The position numbers and the translations under genes were made by a program. A stretch of 64,000 bases of DNA from Eleginops maclovinus (lineage: Eukaryota; Chordata; Actinopteri; Perciformes; Eleginopidae): the NCBI RefSeq assembly GCF_036324505.1, contig NC_086368.1, forward strand, positions 18,217,878 to 18,281,877, given 5' to 3'. Shown one piece after another: positions 35,893-49,687 of the stretch. Each line of letters starts with the position of its first letter. Within the stretch, counting starts at the first letter, position 1. The notes beneath the pieces are model-generated. The model was not told where the DNA came from. It saw only the letters and a program-made list of their open reading frames with translations, and made no database searches.

Positions 35893-35901
35893 TTCCAGGA
35901 A
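35893..35901. promoter_or_regulatory. STAT (GAS) motif 3 upstream of cish
   Basis: TTCCAGGAA fits TTCNNNGAA exactly, about 290 bp farther from the gene than the proximal pair. Confidence 0.6.
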
Positions 35902-35952
35902 TAATTGCAGGGCTTGACTCCGCCCCGCCGGGCCGCCCTGACAGAGCTCTCT

Positions 35953-35961
35953 TTCTGGGAA
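35953..35961. promoter_or_regulatory. STAT (GAS) motif 4 upstream of cish
   Basis: TTCTGGGAA fits TTCNNNGAA exactly and forms a distal pair with motif 3, 60 bp away. Confidence 0.6.
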
Positions 35962-38900
35962 TTCACCGCCTCGACATTAAAGATAAGAGGAATGCACACA
36001 CAGCCTGTTTCCAGTAATATAGATTTCCCCCGATCCATGGTGGACACTGCGAGAGGTTTTCTCGGAGGTTTGCCGGAGTAATTACGCTCGACAAATCAAG
36101 TTGTTATTGTGACAATACACTATAAAACGAGTTAACACTACTGTCAGGCAGAGACAACTGTGATGTTGCTCAAGGTATGTTCCACCATATAATCCTGTCT
36201 TGTATACTGCATTTCGCTTGATTTGTTGTATTTATCCAATAGCCGTGTCTTAAGTTAATAATGCAATATTTCATTTCTGCTTATTAATCCCTCCTGTATT
36301 TATTTTGTAGGGAATCTTTCTAGGAAATCCACATCAGTTCAACTTTTTAGTTTTTCTCTGAATTTCTAGATGCAGGCCAAATAAGGCGTGCTGGGTAGAA
36401 TAATGATTGCGGGGTTTTAACCATTTAGTTGTTAAGTGTTTTAAATCTTTATACCAACAAAAGTCTGAACAATCACTCACACACATGAAACAATTCTGTA
36501 TAATAACCAAAGCATGCTGCTCCAGAATTCCTAAATCTCCACATTCTCCAAGAAATCCTGAAATTTTCCCCTAAGAAGTGTTGTGGACTTGTTTTCCCCG
36601 CTGGATGTGTTTGAACATTATGTGATTTTTTTTTAGTTCAGGGGAAAAAAGAACAGTACTCTTATTTTCGTGAACCTTTATCTTGATTTATTTATTATTT
36701 ATTATGTAACAGGATGATCTTGTTTGCTAAACCTAACTAAACTGGCATCATGCAATACACAGCAATCAAACAAAGCACAATAAAACTGAATCTGATAAAC
36801 ATGAAATAACCAATAGTTAAAGAAACTACCTTCCTCATAAAGGACAATTAAAATGTATGCATGTCTGACACAAAGCTTTTCAAACTGAATGTTGTGTTGA
36901 AGTGGATACTATTAAAAGGCAGTTTTTCTAGGAGCACAGAGACTCCGGGGACAGGGTCTAGTTGGTAACTGGAGAACATTGTACTGGGAAGGCAGAGAAA
37001 TTACCAAGAATTTCAAGATGAAAGGAACATACTGTATCAACCTTCATCTCTATTTTAACACTGTGACCGACATCTGTTTTGGACTTGTCTGGTTTTTTGA
37101 GGAAAGTTTATATTAAACTGGGCCGTTCCTGGTGTTTGTGACATGACATGTGAGATTATGTTTGTAATAAAGATGGGTAATGAGTTTTAACAAATAAAAG
37201 GGGGAAAGAAAAACTCAGGGAGGATAAATAATGATGAAAACCAGATTATGGGAGATTTTTGTCTTTGTGGTTCTAAATTGACCAAATAAATAAAAGGATG
37301 TGGGATATATTTGATGAGGTAATGGAGGAATTGTCCAGTTGTTTCCAGTCTTGTTTGGACTTACAACTGTGAACAATATTTCCTATGTTTATTTGAGCTT
37401 AACGTGTGTATGCAAAGCTTCCCTTTTTAATATTTTCAGATTACAAAACTCTATTCTGGGATTTGCATAATTTCTATGTCCTGATAGGATTTAGGATTCC
37501 AACAGACAGCCCAAAACTGTTTTGTATTTGGTGATTATTCCATAATGACATGATTAGTGGCCCATTAAACCAAAAATAAAGTATGTTGCTTGTTTGGTAT
37601 TTTAATGTTGTACTTTGTCAAATAATTTCTAGTAATTGTGCTTTTTCCCATCTTGGTAATGAGATTAAGTCGGGCAAGTTCTCTGGAAAAAGTAAGCGGG
37701 CTATACAGCATTCATTTCAGAAAAACCTCTTATCATTGTGTGCAGCAACACATGCATTGTGTATCACTGCATAATATTGAGGCTTCACACAGATTGTGTG
37801 TTCTTGAAGGCCACGTACAGCAAAAAAAACAACAACATTAGATATCTCTGGTTGCTGAAAATCACCCGCTCAAGTGGCTAAGCAGATGATATTCAGAAAA
37901 AGCATTTTTGTTCCTATAACAATAATTCTTGTAGTAAATCATTGTTTTTTGTTTTCATTGTTCGTATATGAACATATTTTGTAGGAACGTTGTTTGTCTA
38001 CTAAACCCTAAAAATATTCCTCAAAAGATTACTTTTTTTTGTGGTTTTTCAATAAATTCCTGAAGCTTACTCTCTCTTTTCACATACCGAGAAATTATTA
38101 CGAATTGGTAAGATGTTTGAGACACGAAGAAATACCAGTTTGTCTCTTCCAACGTGGAGGAAAAAAATGGCCTTCCTCCAGAGTATTTCTGAGAAAAGCT
38201 TTAATTGCCTGGAATCAGCAACATAAATCCATCTGCTGGTTATCGAGACAAAACCGTATTCATCAGCTGAGCTTTGTTCACAGGGCTCAGAACACAAGGT
38301 TTGTTGTCATCAACTATTTTAACTATAATTTGGTTACTTGCAAGAGCACTGCACAATGCAGAATGGAAAAAAATGTGACATTTGGTATTTCTGCCATACT
38401 TGCAGCTTTACTTTAGGTGGTACCAATGGAAATTAGTTTGTAAACCACTTTGGTCTGAAATATCTTAACTAATATTGGGTTGAAAACTAGTACAAAAAAG
38501 TAATCGTTACATACAGCACGACCAATTATCCAAATGTTGACTGTGTCTAATTATTTTAGTGTATGAAAAAAGGGCCTAATCAAATGACATCCATCAGCCT
38601 ATAAAGGTGCCTGTAGCAGTTGTGTTCAGTGCTAATTATCAAAACATAAACTAAGGCTGTTTAACGTGGTAGTTATTATTCCTGATCATAACGTGATTGT
38701 GAGCATGTGAGCACCACTTTCCCTGTAAAACCATTAACACATCTAATCAGCTTAAGATTTCTTTGTCAACCAAGACCCTTTATGACCAATTAGTTGACTA
38801 ACTAGCATCCCCTCTGCTGTGTGTGCACTCATTAGTGTCAGAGTAAAACATTTGTAGTCCAGTTCCTCAAAGGTTTCGCAGAAGTATTGGGAAGGACGAT

Positions 38901-40193
38901 ACAGCATCTGAATTAGACTCTGAAGATTTAAAAAATAAAGTGAAGAACAGTGTCTGCATTAAAAGAACTGTTACCATGAAAAGTGATTTTGTAATCTGTT
39001 GTTGTTTAATGACACGGGCAGTGTTAAGCATTTCTGAGACCACATTAGCCAGAGTTCCTGCTGATGCTGCTAAATCAACACAGTGCAGCATTTCAAACAC
39101 TGCAGCCTCATTGCCATGACCAGAGGGCTGTCCCCTTGATGTCCCACAACTGTTGATCTAATTTAAAACTCCTATACTTTGAGATGTAGGCCACAAACAA
39201 CACTAAACCCATGGATTAATCCCTATGCACTATGAATAGTTTTGGCTTTTAATTTTACAATAATGTTGGCCATGTTCATGCAATGGGTTTACATTTTTCT
39301 AGTGTGTGTTCTGTTTTTTGTTCTGAATCGATAATGAACTGTGTAGCCTAATACATACACTCAAGGACTAAAAACATCACTTTTGATCATGCCATTACAG
39401 CATATCATGCTTTTGAGATTGTATTATTTATTAATTTTTTCGACTTTATGATGTTTTCCCTGTGGGAAAATTATATTTTCATGGTTTCCACTTATTGCTG
39501 CTGTATAATGTGTTTGTCAGTGTAGTTGCTATCTGGGCCAATATGAAAAGATAATAGCACTCTAAGGGTTTAAATGTAAAAATGACAGATATATCTGGTT
39601 ATTATAATCAGGACAGATGTTACTTTAAAGATTTAACTCAGTGTTATATATATTTAGGGCTAAACATTTCATGGTAAATAAAAATACACACATTTATATC
39701 AAGAAAGTCTAATATCACAGTATAAACAACATTTATTTGGAATTTCCTTTCATATTCTCATACAAACATTGCTGATACAAAACTTGTACTGAAGACCAGA
39801 CATAAGGACTGGAACAACTGACTGAAATCTCAATTATAAATTAATTTGTCTGTTGTTAAAGGCAGAAATCTATTTTTGACGTATGAAAGAACCAGACAGA
39901 TTAGCTATACAACAACAAGCTGATCTGTAAGTGTTTAGCCTGATTGTTTTTTGTTTGTTTTCTTATTACACATGTTATGTATAGTTTGTCTTTATAAGAC
40001 TTGATATGTCTGTGGCAGACACAGACATTTTACCATTATATTATAATCATATTTATAAAGCACAAGTGTTTCAGTACACAAGCAGCAGAGGAAATCCATC
40101 ACTGTGCTCATTCCTCTGGGCCTGTGGGTGTTAGAGGGTCTGGAGAAATGAGAAGGGCTGCAGACTAAACTATGGGGAGCAATGAGTCCGCCT

Positions 40194-41758
40194 CTAGCTG
40201 TTCTGTAGGGTCGCTCCTGTCCCCTTAATGAGGCGCTTGTGTCCCCTTTTTCCTGCTGGGCCGCGGGGCTTAGCGAAAGCCTGTTTGTGAGCATGCTGCT
40301 TAGGATGGACCTCGTCATACAGAAAGTCCTCTGTCAGTTCGTCTCCATCATCGATCTCCAACTAAACATGAAGCAAAACAATGAAACCAAGCATGCAGGT
40401 GAACAACAACTCAGTATTAAGGCTGAACATAAATTACATTTAAAGGTATTGTAAGGTCATGTCCCCCAATGCAGCCAGCCCCTCATTATTTGTTTTATTA
40501 TTCATATTGTCTTTAACTTCTGTCTTCAAACATGATCGCTTTCAAAGCCTCTCCACAGGACTAAGACAACAATCCTTGAGGAGAAACACTGAATACCTTT
40601 ACTTAATTTCCTTTTTAAATTAACATATTTCAGAGAACATGACCTATCTAATGGATAGCTACAACCATGTATTAAACTGTCTTTATATTTGTATCCCTTT
40701 GTTACCTTTTTAGCAACTTCCAAATGGTAATCTTTCTCTACTTCCTCCAGTAGTCGACTCTTGCAGCTGGAATACAACATCCGCTCCTTAATGCTGCAGC
40801 TGTATCCTGGCATGGAGTATATGAACACTGCAGACAGGGGGTAAAAATATATATATATTTTTGAATATGTTATGTTGATGTGGATCAGTGGTTCGAAAGC
40901 CAGGAAACAAACAAACAAAACAGGTCTTTAAGATCTGAAGGGTTCAACATTTTTTTTTTTTTTACAAAATGTGTTTTATTCTTGTAAACTCAGAATACTT
41001 TCACTTCATTAGGCCTACACAAATTCCTCAAGTGAAATAATTACAGCAATGCTCAGCCCTTCCACAAAAGTGAATTTTCTGTCACACAATTAACTATTGC
41101 TTTATTTTGAGTCGTTAAATAGGCCAAAAAGTTGGGAACCACTGATGCAGATGAAGGCACTCTTGCACTCTGCCTCTACTTCTCTGACCATCTGCAGTCC
41201 AGGTGTACAGATGTAAACCTACTTGTGCCTGCGTCTACATATTGAAACAGATGGGAATAGCAGAGGATTTTCAGGAAATCAGTGACATACCAACAGATTC
41301 CAGGTAGTCTCCTTCGTGGGAGTGCTTGTAAAGGAAGAAGTGATATCTGGGAGTGTCTTTGGGAACTCTGCAGGGCAAATCACGAGTTTCTGTTGGGTTG
41401 GAGTGGACCAGCTCGATTGTCTCCTTCTCTACATCCAACCTCTGAAACGTACAAATGATGCACAGTTTACAGGATGTGTTTCTTAGAATAAAACCACGGA
41501 AGCACAGGGGAATTAACTGCTGATGATAACTTTAAAAACTGGAAAAATGTCACAGACTTTCTTTCAACCAGCTAATTTTCAACTCTAACACTAATCCCCT
41601 ACGGCTCACCAGTTGTATGTAGTTGATGCGTTTTTGGGCAAGTTGCTGCAGGGCTCTTTTGGCACTCTCCTGCAGAGGGAAAGCTAGTCCCTGAAGTGTC
41701 TGGTGCTTACTCTCCACACTGATCTCTGTCTTCACCTACAGGGGGCAGCAAACACACA

Positions 41759-41857
<99 letters not shown>

Positions 41858-44800
41858 CACAAGAGTTGACTACAGTATCGCTTTAAGCTTCTTAATTAAG
41901 ATACAGCAAGGATTTTATTGGATAATATACAGTGGTATGCAAAAGTTTGGGCACCCCTTAGGAAAACCACTGCATCAGTTTGTCACTTGCTGAGCTTTTG
42001 AAGCAGCAACTTCATTTTAACATATGTTATACCTTATGGTAACAGAAACATCTCAGTAGTGAAATAACTTTTATTGGTCAAACAGAAACATGTTTATGTG
42101 CATTCAAACAAAAATAGGCATGTGCATAAATTTGGGCACCCCTAAGAAATAATTCCATTAATATTTAGTATTGCCTCCTTTTGCTGCAATAACGGCCTGT
42201 AGACGCCTCCTGTAGCCACAGACAAGTCCCTTAAGCCTGGCAGGTGGTATTTTGGCCCATTCTTCCACACAAAACGTCTCCAGTTCAGTCAGGTTTCTTG
42301 GCCTCCGTGCATGGACAGCCTTCTTCAAATAAATCCATACATTTTCAATGATGTTAAGGTCTGGGGACTGGGATGGCCATTCCAGAACATTGTACCTGTG
42401 CTTCTGCATGAATTCCTTGGTGGATTTTGATCGGTGCTTAGGATCATTGTCCTGCTGAAAAATCCAACCCCGGCGTAGCTTCAACTTTGTGACTGACTCT
42501 AGAACATTCTTGTCAAGAATCTCCTGGTACTGTAAGGAATTCATGTGGCCCTCAACTTTAACAAGTTTTCCAGTACCTGTGTTAGCCACACAGCCCCATA
42601 ACATGATAGATCCTCCACCAAATTTTACAGTGGGCAACAAGTTCTTTTCATTGAATGCAGTGTGTTTTTTTCGCCATGCATACCTGTTCATGTTATGACC
42701 AAATAACTCAATCTTGGTCTCATCTGACCACAGTATTTTGTTCCAAAATGCTTCTGGCTTGTCCAGATGTGCTTTTGCATACCTCATGCGACTCTTCTTG
42801 TGATTAACACTCAGGAAAGGCTTTTTGCACATCACCCTTCCAATGAGCTCTTCCTGGTGCAAAGTACGCTGGATTGTGGAACGGTGAACAACTACACCAT
42901 CAGCAGCCAGATGTTGTTGTAGTTCTCTGGAGGTGGTCTGTGGCTTCTCTGTGACCATTTTCACCATCCTTCGCCTGTGCCTTTCCCCTATTTTTGTCGG
43001 CCTACCACATCTTTCCTTCACACGGACTGTTCCTGTGGCCTTCCATTTCACAACTACGTTTCTGTCTGTGGAGACAGACAGTTTAAACCTGTCAGATAAT
43101 TTTTTGTACCCTTCTCCTAATTTATAATGTTGGATTATCTTAGCTTTCAGGTCAGTGGAGAGTTGTTTTGAGGTCCCCATCTTGCCACTCCCTAAGAAAG
43201 AACCTAGGCCAGGCACAGCCAGCTATTACCTATGTTAAATAGCCTTTTTCATGATTGGTTCCACCTGTCTTTGTAATTGAAGGTCTAATGAGCTAATCAA
43301 AGCAATTTTGTGCAGCAACCTGTCAGCTATAAATCCGTACAGGTGTTGAAATGAATGCTATTTATAAGGGTGCCCAAACTTTTGCACATCCCATTTTTTG
43401 CATTTTATTTTATTATAATAAAACTATGTAATGCTACCCTAAGAATTTTGGTCTGGAAAACACTAAAACGTCTACATCTTTGTAGGAAAACAAATGTTGT
43501 TGCTGTGATCTTCTATTATAAAGGAAAAGCAAATTGTCATGAAATCTCAGAGGGGTGCCCAAACTTTTGCATACCACTGTAGCTTTACATTTAGTATATC
43601 ATATACCACTTTTTTGGTGATTGTAATTCATTGATAATTACTAACTATATATAGAGGTACTCTATATATAGTTTGTAATATATAATGTATAGAGTGTCCT
43701 TCCCCATTCACCTCAAATCTTTAATGTAAAACATTGTATCAACATACCTGTTTAACCCGACTCTGGAAATAATAAGATTACAACAAAATGTTACACTTCA
43801 AAGTAAGGAGGATGTATTACGAACACAAGGCATGTGAAACAATGCCAACACCGCAGAGGGCATGGTGACCTCTCACCTCGGTGATTTTAATCCTCTGCAG
43901 CTCCTGCTCGGCAAGTGTGAGCGGGGCAGGACCTGAGCAGGATGACACATGGCGCTGGTATCCCAGCAAACAGATGTCCTCCTAGTGTTGAAAGTAAAAC
44001 AAGAAACAAACAAGAGTCAAACACCAAACGTCATCACATGTCAAAAAAACAATCTGTCACAGTAGATCAGGAAGAATTTTAAATACTTCTTACCTCGGTT
44101 GTGCCAAACATCTCATACTTCACATGGCCACCGCCAAACTCTTTTTTTACTGTGGCACGGGTGGCAGCATACAACATCTTCTGTTTTACCTGCAGCCAAA
44201 GGAGGAGAAAAGATATGCACTGTTTGTATACTGTATTTTGTTGCTGATTGTAGTTTTCAGGTGAAAAGACAAAATTGCTATATTGCTAAAATTACCCAGG
44301 GGGGATAAAGTATCCAGATAGCAAAGTATAGGTGTAAACATACTCTGTCACAATATGTTTACACCTCATACCAAGAGAAAGAAATTAAGTATCAATAGAG
44401 CATGAATACAACAAAAGTATAAGTATTTTTTTGCATTATGTTTAATTTAAAATAATATACATAATGTTTCTGGGATATAATTAGGGATGCATTTATTTGA
44501 GTTCACCATTTTTAATTTTCAACTGTTTAATATGGAGCTATTTAACCGGTGATCGGCAGGTGGGTATCTATAGTAATATACCATAGTTGGTTAGATGATT
44601 TATATTTTGTATTAATGATCTAGATCTGAAAAAACTAATAACTTGCTGTAAAATAATGGTGAGGATTGAAAAGTCAACATTTTACTCCTGAATTTGGTTG
44701 AGTATGACATACTGAAGTAAAGTGCAAATACTTTAAGGTAAAGTAATAGAACCAATGTACTTTAGTTACATTCAAACACTTGGAAACAACTTGGAAATCT

Positions 44801-47800
44801 AACTTTGTTTATTTGGTAAAGTCATCAAGCAAAAAAAAAAGACTTGCTTTAAAGAGGCATCCCTGTGATTTTACCTGAAATCCTGGTGATTTCATCAGAG
44901 ATATCTTAGATTGTGCTACAAGTATTTGAAAGCTTTTGTGACAATGACCAGTCAGTGATCTGCTGTGATTAAATCAACCTGATAGTATTGGCACAGCTTG
45001 ACTGAAGTGCTATTCTATATAACTATTTCCTTAAAGCCTGTATATCTGAGGCTTTCCTTATCTAAAGCAATGTATGCATGCATCTTTAGTATGTAGTGCG
45101 GAATGAAAATATGCTCAACGACGTACTGGAGACTGATCAGGAGACCACGATATGAAAATCCACTCGTAGCCCTGTGCATTCTGGGAGTCGAGGCGGTACA
45201 GGATGTAGCAGGGCTCCTGGTCGTCCAGGAGAGATAGCAGGAAGTGATCATAGTCCTGGTCCCAGCTCTTTTCCGGCTCTCTGCAAGCCCCGAGCACCAG
45301 CTGCTCTGAAAATCAGACCACAACACATCACATACCTCACCCACCCATATGTAGCATGACCAGTGCAGAGCACATTGACACAGACAGTACAAGTACAGGC
45401 TACAGTCACAGACAATAATCATTTACATACTGTAGGACAATAATTGCATATTGAGCCATTTATACAACACCCAAGTGATATCAGACAAATTTCATGTTTG
45501 TTGAACATGCACATTTGTCTCAATTCATACTTACTTGGACAAATTTAAACTGATTCCAGGCTCTTCAATGTAGTAATTTCATTACAAAAAGTCTCTACTT
45601 TTTTGTGAAGTATTCATATTCCAGGCTAACCAACTTATATTCATGTTGTGGTATTCAAATACAAAACAAACTCTCAAAGCTTGTCCACGTAGCCAAAAGA
45701 AGGATTTTAAGTCTTATCAGTCTTTATCCTTTTATATGCATTAGGTCAAACAGAATTGCAAACAAGAATTATTTTTTATTTATGATTAATTTGCAGATTA
45801 TTATAATTTATATAATTTTCCTATCAATAGATTAATGGTTTATTCCTTAAATTGTCAAAATGCTCCCTTTTCAACATCAAAGGTGATAATATTTAAATAT
45901 TGTTTTATGTTGGACCTACTTTCCAGTTTACAGTGTTCAATACACTGTGCTACAACACTGACAAAAGCACCTCTTCACATTAGAGAAGCTGGAACCTGAA
46001 CAAAATATTTTCTGACTTTGTGTTTCAGCGTCCTGTTCCATCAGCTACACGTATCATTTGTCCCCATCGACTGTGTCAACTTAAAACCTGCTGAGAGTCC
46101 AGTGTCTCACTGTTTCTTGTGGGGACCCTCACCCTGTGGCGAAATAAGGCCTCTGATCAATTTCTGACTGCTTTGACAGGGTGAGTTTTTAACATGACTA
46201 AACTCAAACCCCCAAATGCTGTCCTTGTGGGGTACGGGGGGATTTCCTGACTGTCTCTTGGGGCTCATTTCTATTCTGAGCCACAACACATTCCTGCTCT
46301 GCACACACACATACTTTCCATCAGCCATACGCTCTCAATCTTTATTGGTCACTGTCAGTATTTAACTGTATGTAAACACATGACTTGTGAAGTGTTTCTT
46401 CCTTCAAGTTTAAATCAAGGTCATATAGTCATAAGCTAGAGGAGTTTTTGTTGATAACCCGAGTGGCGTACCAAAGCAAGTGGTGATGAAATCAACCAGA
46501 AGGATCGTGTTTCTCTTTTGAAAGTGGAACAAACATCAGTGTGAGTGGGCAGTATCAAGCAACCATGTCACGTCACGTGTCGCTCAAAATAGTCGAGTGA
46601 CGCTTGGAAAGATCCCAGTGCTTCAGTAAGGAAGTGAAGCAAGCCTGTCACTCTTTCTGCCGCGAGACGGGCTGTCTCTATAGCAGCAAACTCATATCTG
46701 TTGACATCAATGCTTCAAATATGAGGACACATATTTGATATGGCAGGCTCAGTCTACAAAGATAGCCCCAGAATGTGTCTGCCATGAATCAGATTACAGT
46801 GTCAGATACCTAAACAAGATATAAACACCTCATGAACATATCAGTCCTCATCCATAAGCTACCATCTACAGACCTATTGCCTCAATGATCATTTCTCCCT
46901 GCTCAGCTGACACACTGAATGTCTGTTTTCACACGCCTTTACTATCATATACTCCTAGAAGTTAAGGTCTGTTGCTGCGGTTAAGCAACTTTGTTTTTGT
47001 CTGATGACCCCATAATACAGTATGAAGCCTTGTCTACTTGGAAACTTCATGACATCTTTACATAAACACAATCTGACAATACAAAAAATGTTCTTCTGTG
47101 AGGCCTCTCATGATTTGCCATTAAACTCACAGGGTCGGTTTTTACAAAGAATAATATCCAGCAACACTTGCTATCGTTCTGAAGGCAAGCACACTTTTCT
47201 ACCCTTCTAGTTAAATATATTTTTTGTATCATAATAATGATTTTTGATCGAAACAAAGAAAATAGCAGTACATTAGGGACCATAGGATGTATTAGTCAAT
47301 ACACATGTTAAAAACTATTTGCCAAGTGAACATTTTTTGTTATTTTTGGGAACCATGGGTCTATAATTCAAGAAGAGTTTGCAGCTCATGAAAAAGGGAA
47401 AACAATGATTTAGCATTTTGAGCCACTCAAGGTCATTACAGACATATTTTACTTACAGTATAAAGTTGTGATTTTAAACACGAGGATTGGGAACCCTGAA
47501 CGGTCCCAAGAAGATCTGAGGGGTCACCAAATTATCAAGGCAAAATAAAAAACAATTGATATATTACTCTTACACAAAACTATGTTTATATTTAAATGAT
47601 TTCTTGTTTCTCCATCAAACACAAAATGTGTTCATCTTTAAAATCACATTTGATTGAATTGAGCTCATGTCCAACCAAAGACAAAGATGTGTGATAAGTG
47701 GTCACAAGCAAACATTTCTGATTACATTTCTGAACTAGTTACTTAGCTGTCCTTCTTTTAGTTCTTTGTATTGTTGTTTCTTAAATTGTTGTGACAAGTT

Positions 47801-48251
47801 TTTTGATTTTGGGATTGTGTGTCTTGTGCTTTGTTGTGTCTTCTTTGTCTACTAACATCTTGGCCCCATGCTGAGTGTCACTAACAGATTATACTTTGGC
47901 TACCTTTGTGTCTTCGTCTGATACTCCATGAATAAAATCACTAAATCATGGACAATTACTACTTGCATGTTTTTCCGGAGACAGTGATTGGTTGAGTGTC
48001 AATTTGTAATGTGAAAACTCTGGAGAGTTAAATGCTCAAAGCAAACCACCTACATGAAATCAAATCAGTATTTTAAACACATAAGACTAACATCATGGAC
48101 GATCTATATCTGACATCACACTGAGGGCCAACTCATCTTAATGTTGCCTGCAACTCTGTGAGTCACTCACCATCTCGGATGCACACCTTGAGGAGGCGGA
48201 GTGCTCCACCTCTCGCTCTGGCCAGAAACTCCCTCAGCTCTGGCGTCACCA
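40194..48251 (-). CDS. twf2: Twinfilin-2 (actin monomer-binding and capping protein), first exon not located
   Basis: Twinfilin has two ADF-homology domains and a C-terminal tail. It sequesters ADP-actin monomers, caps filament barbed ends and binds capping protein. Minus-strand exons: 48251-48171, 45305-45127, 44189-44094, 43981-43877, 41735-41610, 41441-41291, 40827-40706, 40361-40194, encoding about 341 residues. The family is normally about 349, so only roughly eight N-terminal residues are missing. Family blocks: [97 protein letters not shown], and the tail [17 protein letters not shown] with [17 protein letters not shown] favours TWF2 over TWF1. An alternative start is an ATG at 48267 read straight into the exon. 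One intron holds a Tc1 element and a long (TG)n tract beside the acceptor of the 41735-41610 exon. Confidence 0.93.
41753..41856 (-). repeat. (TG)n microsatellite next to a twf2 splice acceptor
   Basis: About 50 CA units on the plus strand read as (TG)n in the twf2 transcript. The tract ends about 15 bases before the AG that precedes the exon at 41735, so it fills the usual branch point and polypyrimidine zone. It is a candidate (UG)n binding site for TDP-43-type proteins. Confidence 0.95.
41930..43579 (-). mobile_element. Complete Tc1-like DNA transposon with IR/DR ends
   Basis: The element is 1650 bp, flanked by TA (41928-41929 and 43580-43581). Its outer ends are inverted copies beginning CAGTGGTATGCAAAAGTT. 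Related inner copies lie at about 42119-42145 and 43367-43393, so each end carries two direct repeats, the IR/DR layout of the Sleeping Beauty/Tdr type. Inside, on the minus strand, is an uninterrupted transposase gene. It is inserted in the twf2 intron between exons 43981-43877 and 41735-41610, in the twf2 orientation. Confidence 0.95.
42158..43216 (-). CDS. Tc1-family transposase, intact
   Basis: This 352-codon frame has no stop or frameshift. It encodes an N-terminal paired-type DNA-binding region ([26 protein letters not shown] as the GRPR-like linker) and a DD34E catalytic domain: [12 protein letters not shown] with the first aspartate, [18 protein letters not shown] with the second, and [11 protein letters not shown] with the glutamate. 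A Tc1-type glycine-rich box ([13 protein letters not shown]) is present. Length and the intact triad suggest a potentially active enzyme. A start about 12 codons downstream (MGTSKQLS) is equally possible. Confidence 0.95.
   Translation of the reverse strand: MPGLGSFLGSGKMGTSKQLSTDLKAKIIQHYKLGEGYKKLSDRFKLSVSTDRNVVVKWKATGTVRVKERCGRPTKIGERHRRRMVKMVTEKPQTTSRELQQHLAADGVVVHRSTIQRTLHQEELIGRVMCKKPFLSVNHKKSRMRYAKAHLDKPEAFWNKILWSDETKIELFGHNMNRYAWRKKHTAFNEKNLLPTVKFGGGSIMLWGCVANTGTGKLVKVEGHMNSLQYQEILDKNVLESVTKLKLRRGWIFQQDNDPKHRSKSTKEFMQKHRYNVLEWPSQSPDLNIIENVWIYLKKAVHARRPRNLTELETFCVEEWAKIPPARLKGLVCGYRRRLQAVIAAKGGNTKY
43643..43673. repeat. Short perfect inverted repeat
   Basis: Two 14-bp arms (AACTATATATAGAG and its complement) flank a 3-base loop, 60 bp outside the Tc1 element in the same intron. 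It resembles the hairpin at 50127-50168 in composition. Confidence 0.7.
45034..45061. repeat. 28-bp word shared with 49189-49216
   Basis: A 28-base stretch starting AAGCCTGTATATCTGAGG occurs identically at 49189-49216 in the same orientation. The flanking sequence does not match. It lies in the twf2 intron just past the 45305-45127 exon. Confidence 0.7.
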
Positions 48252-48267
48252 CTAATGCGAGGAACAT

Positions 48268-49687
<1,420 letters not shown>

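Larger units (their letters stand above)
35623..40193. other. Gene-poor interval between cish and twf2
   Basis: The left 400 bp are GC-richer and form the cish upstream region. At 36121-36127 a plus-strand TATAAAA is followed about 35 bp later by ATG TTG CTC AAG and a GTATGT donor-like site, but I could not find a downstream coding exon. The rest is AT-rich with only short open frames. The right end includes the twf2 3' flank, with a minus-strand AATAAA near 39731. Human MAPKAPK3 follows CISH, but I see no trace of it here. Confidence 0.5.
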
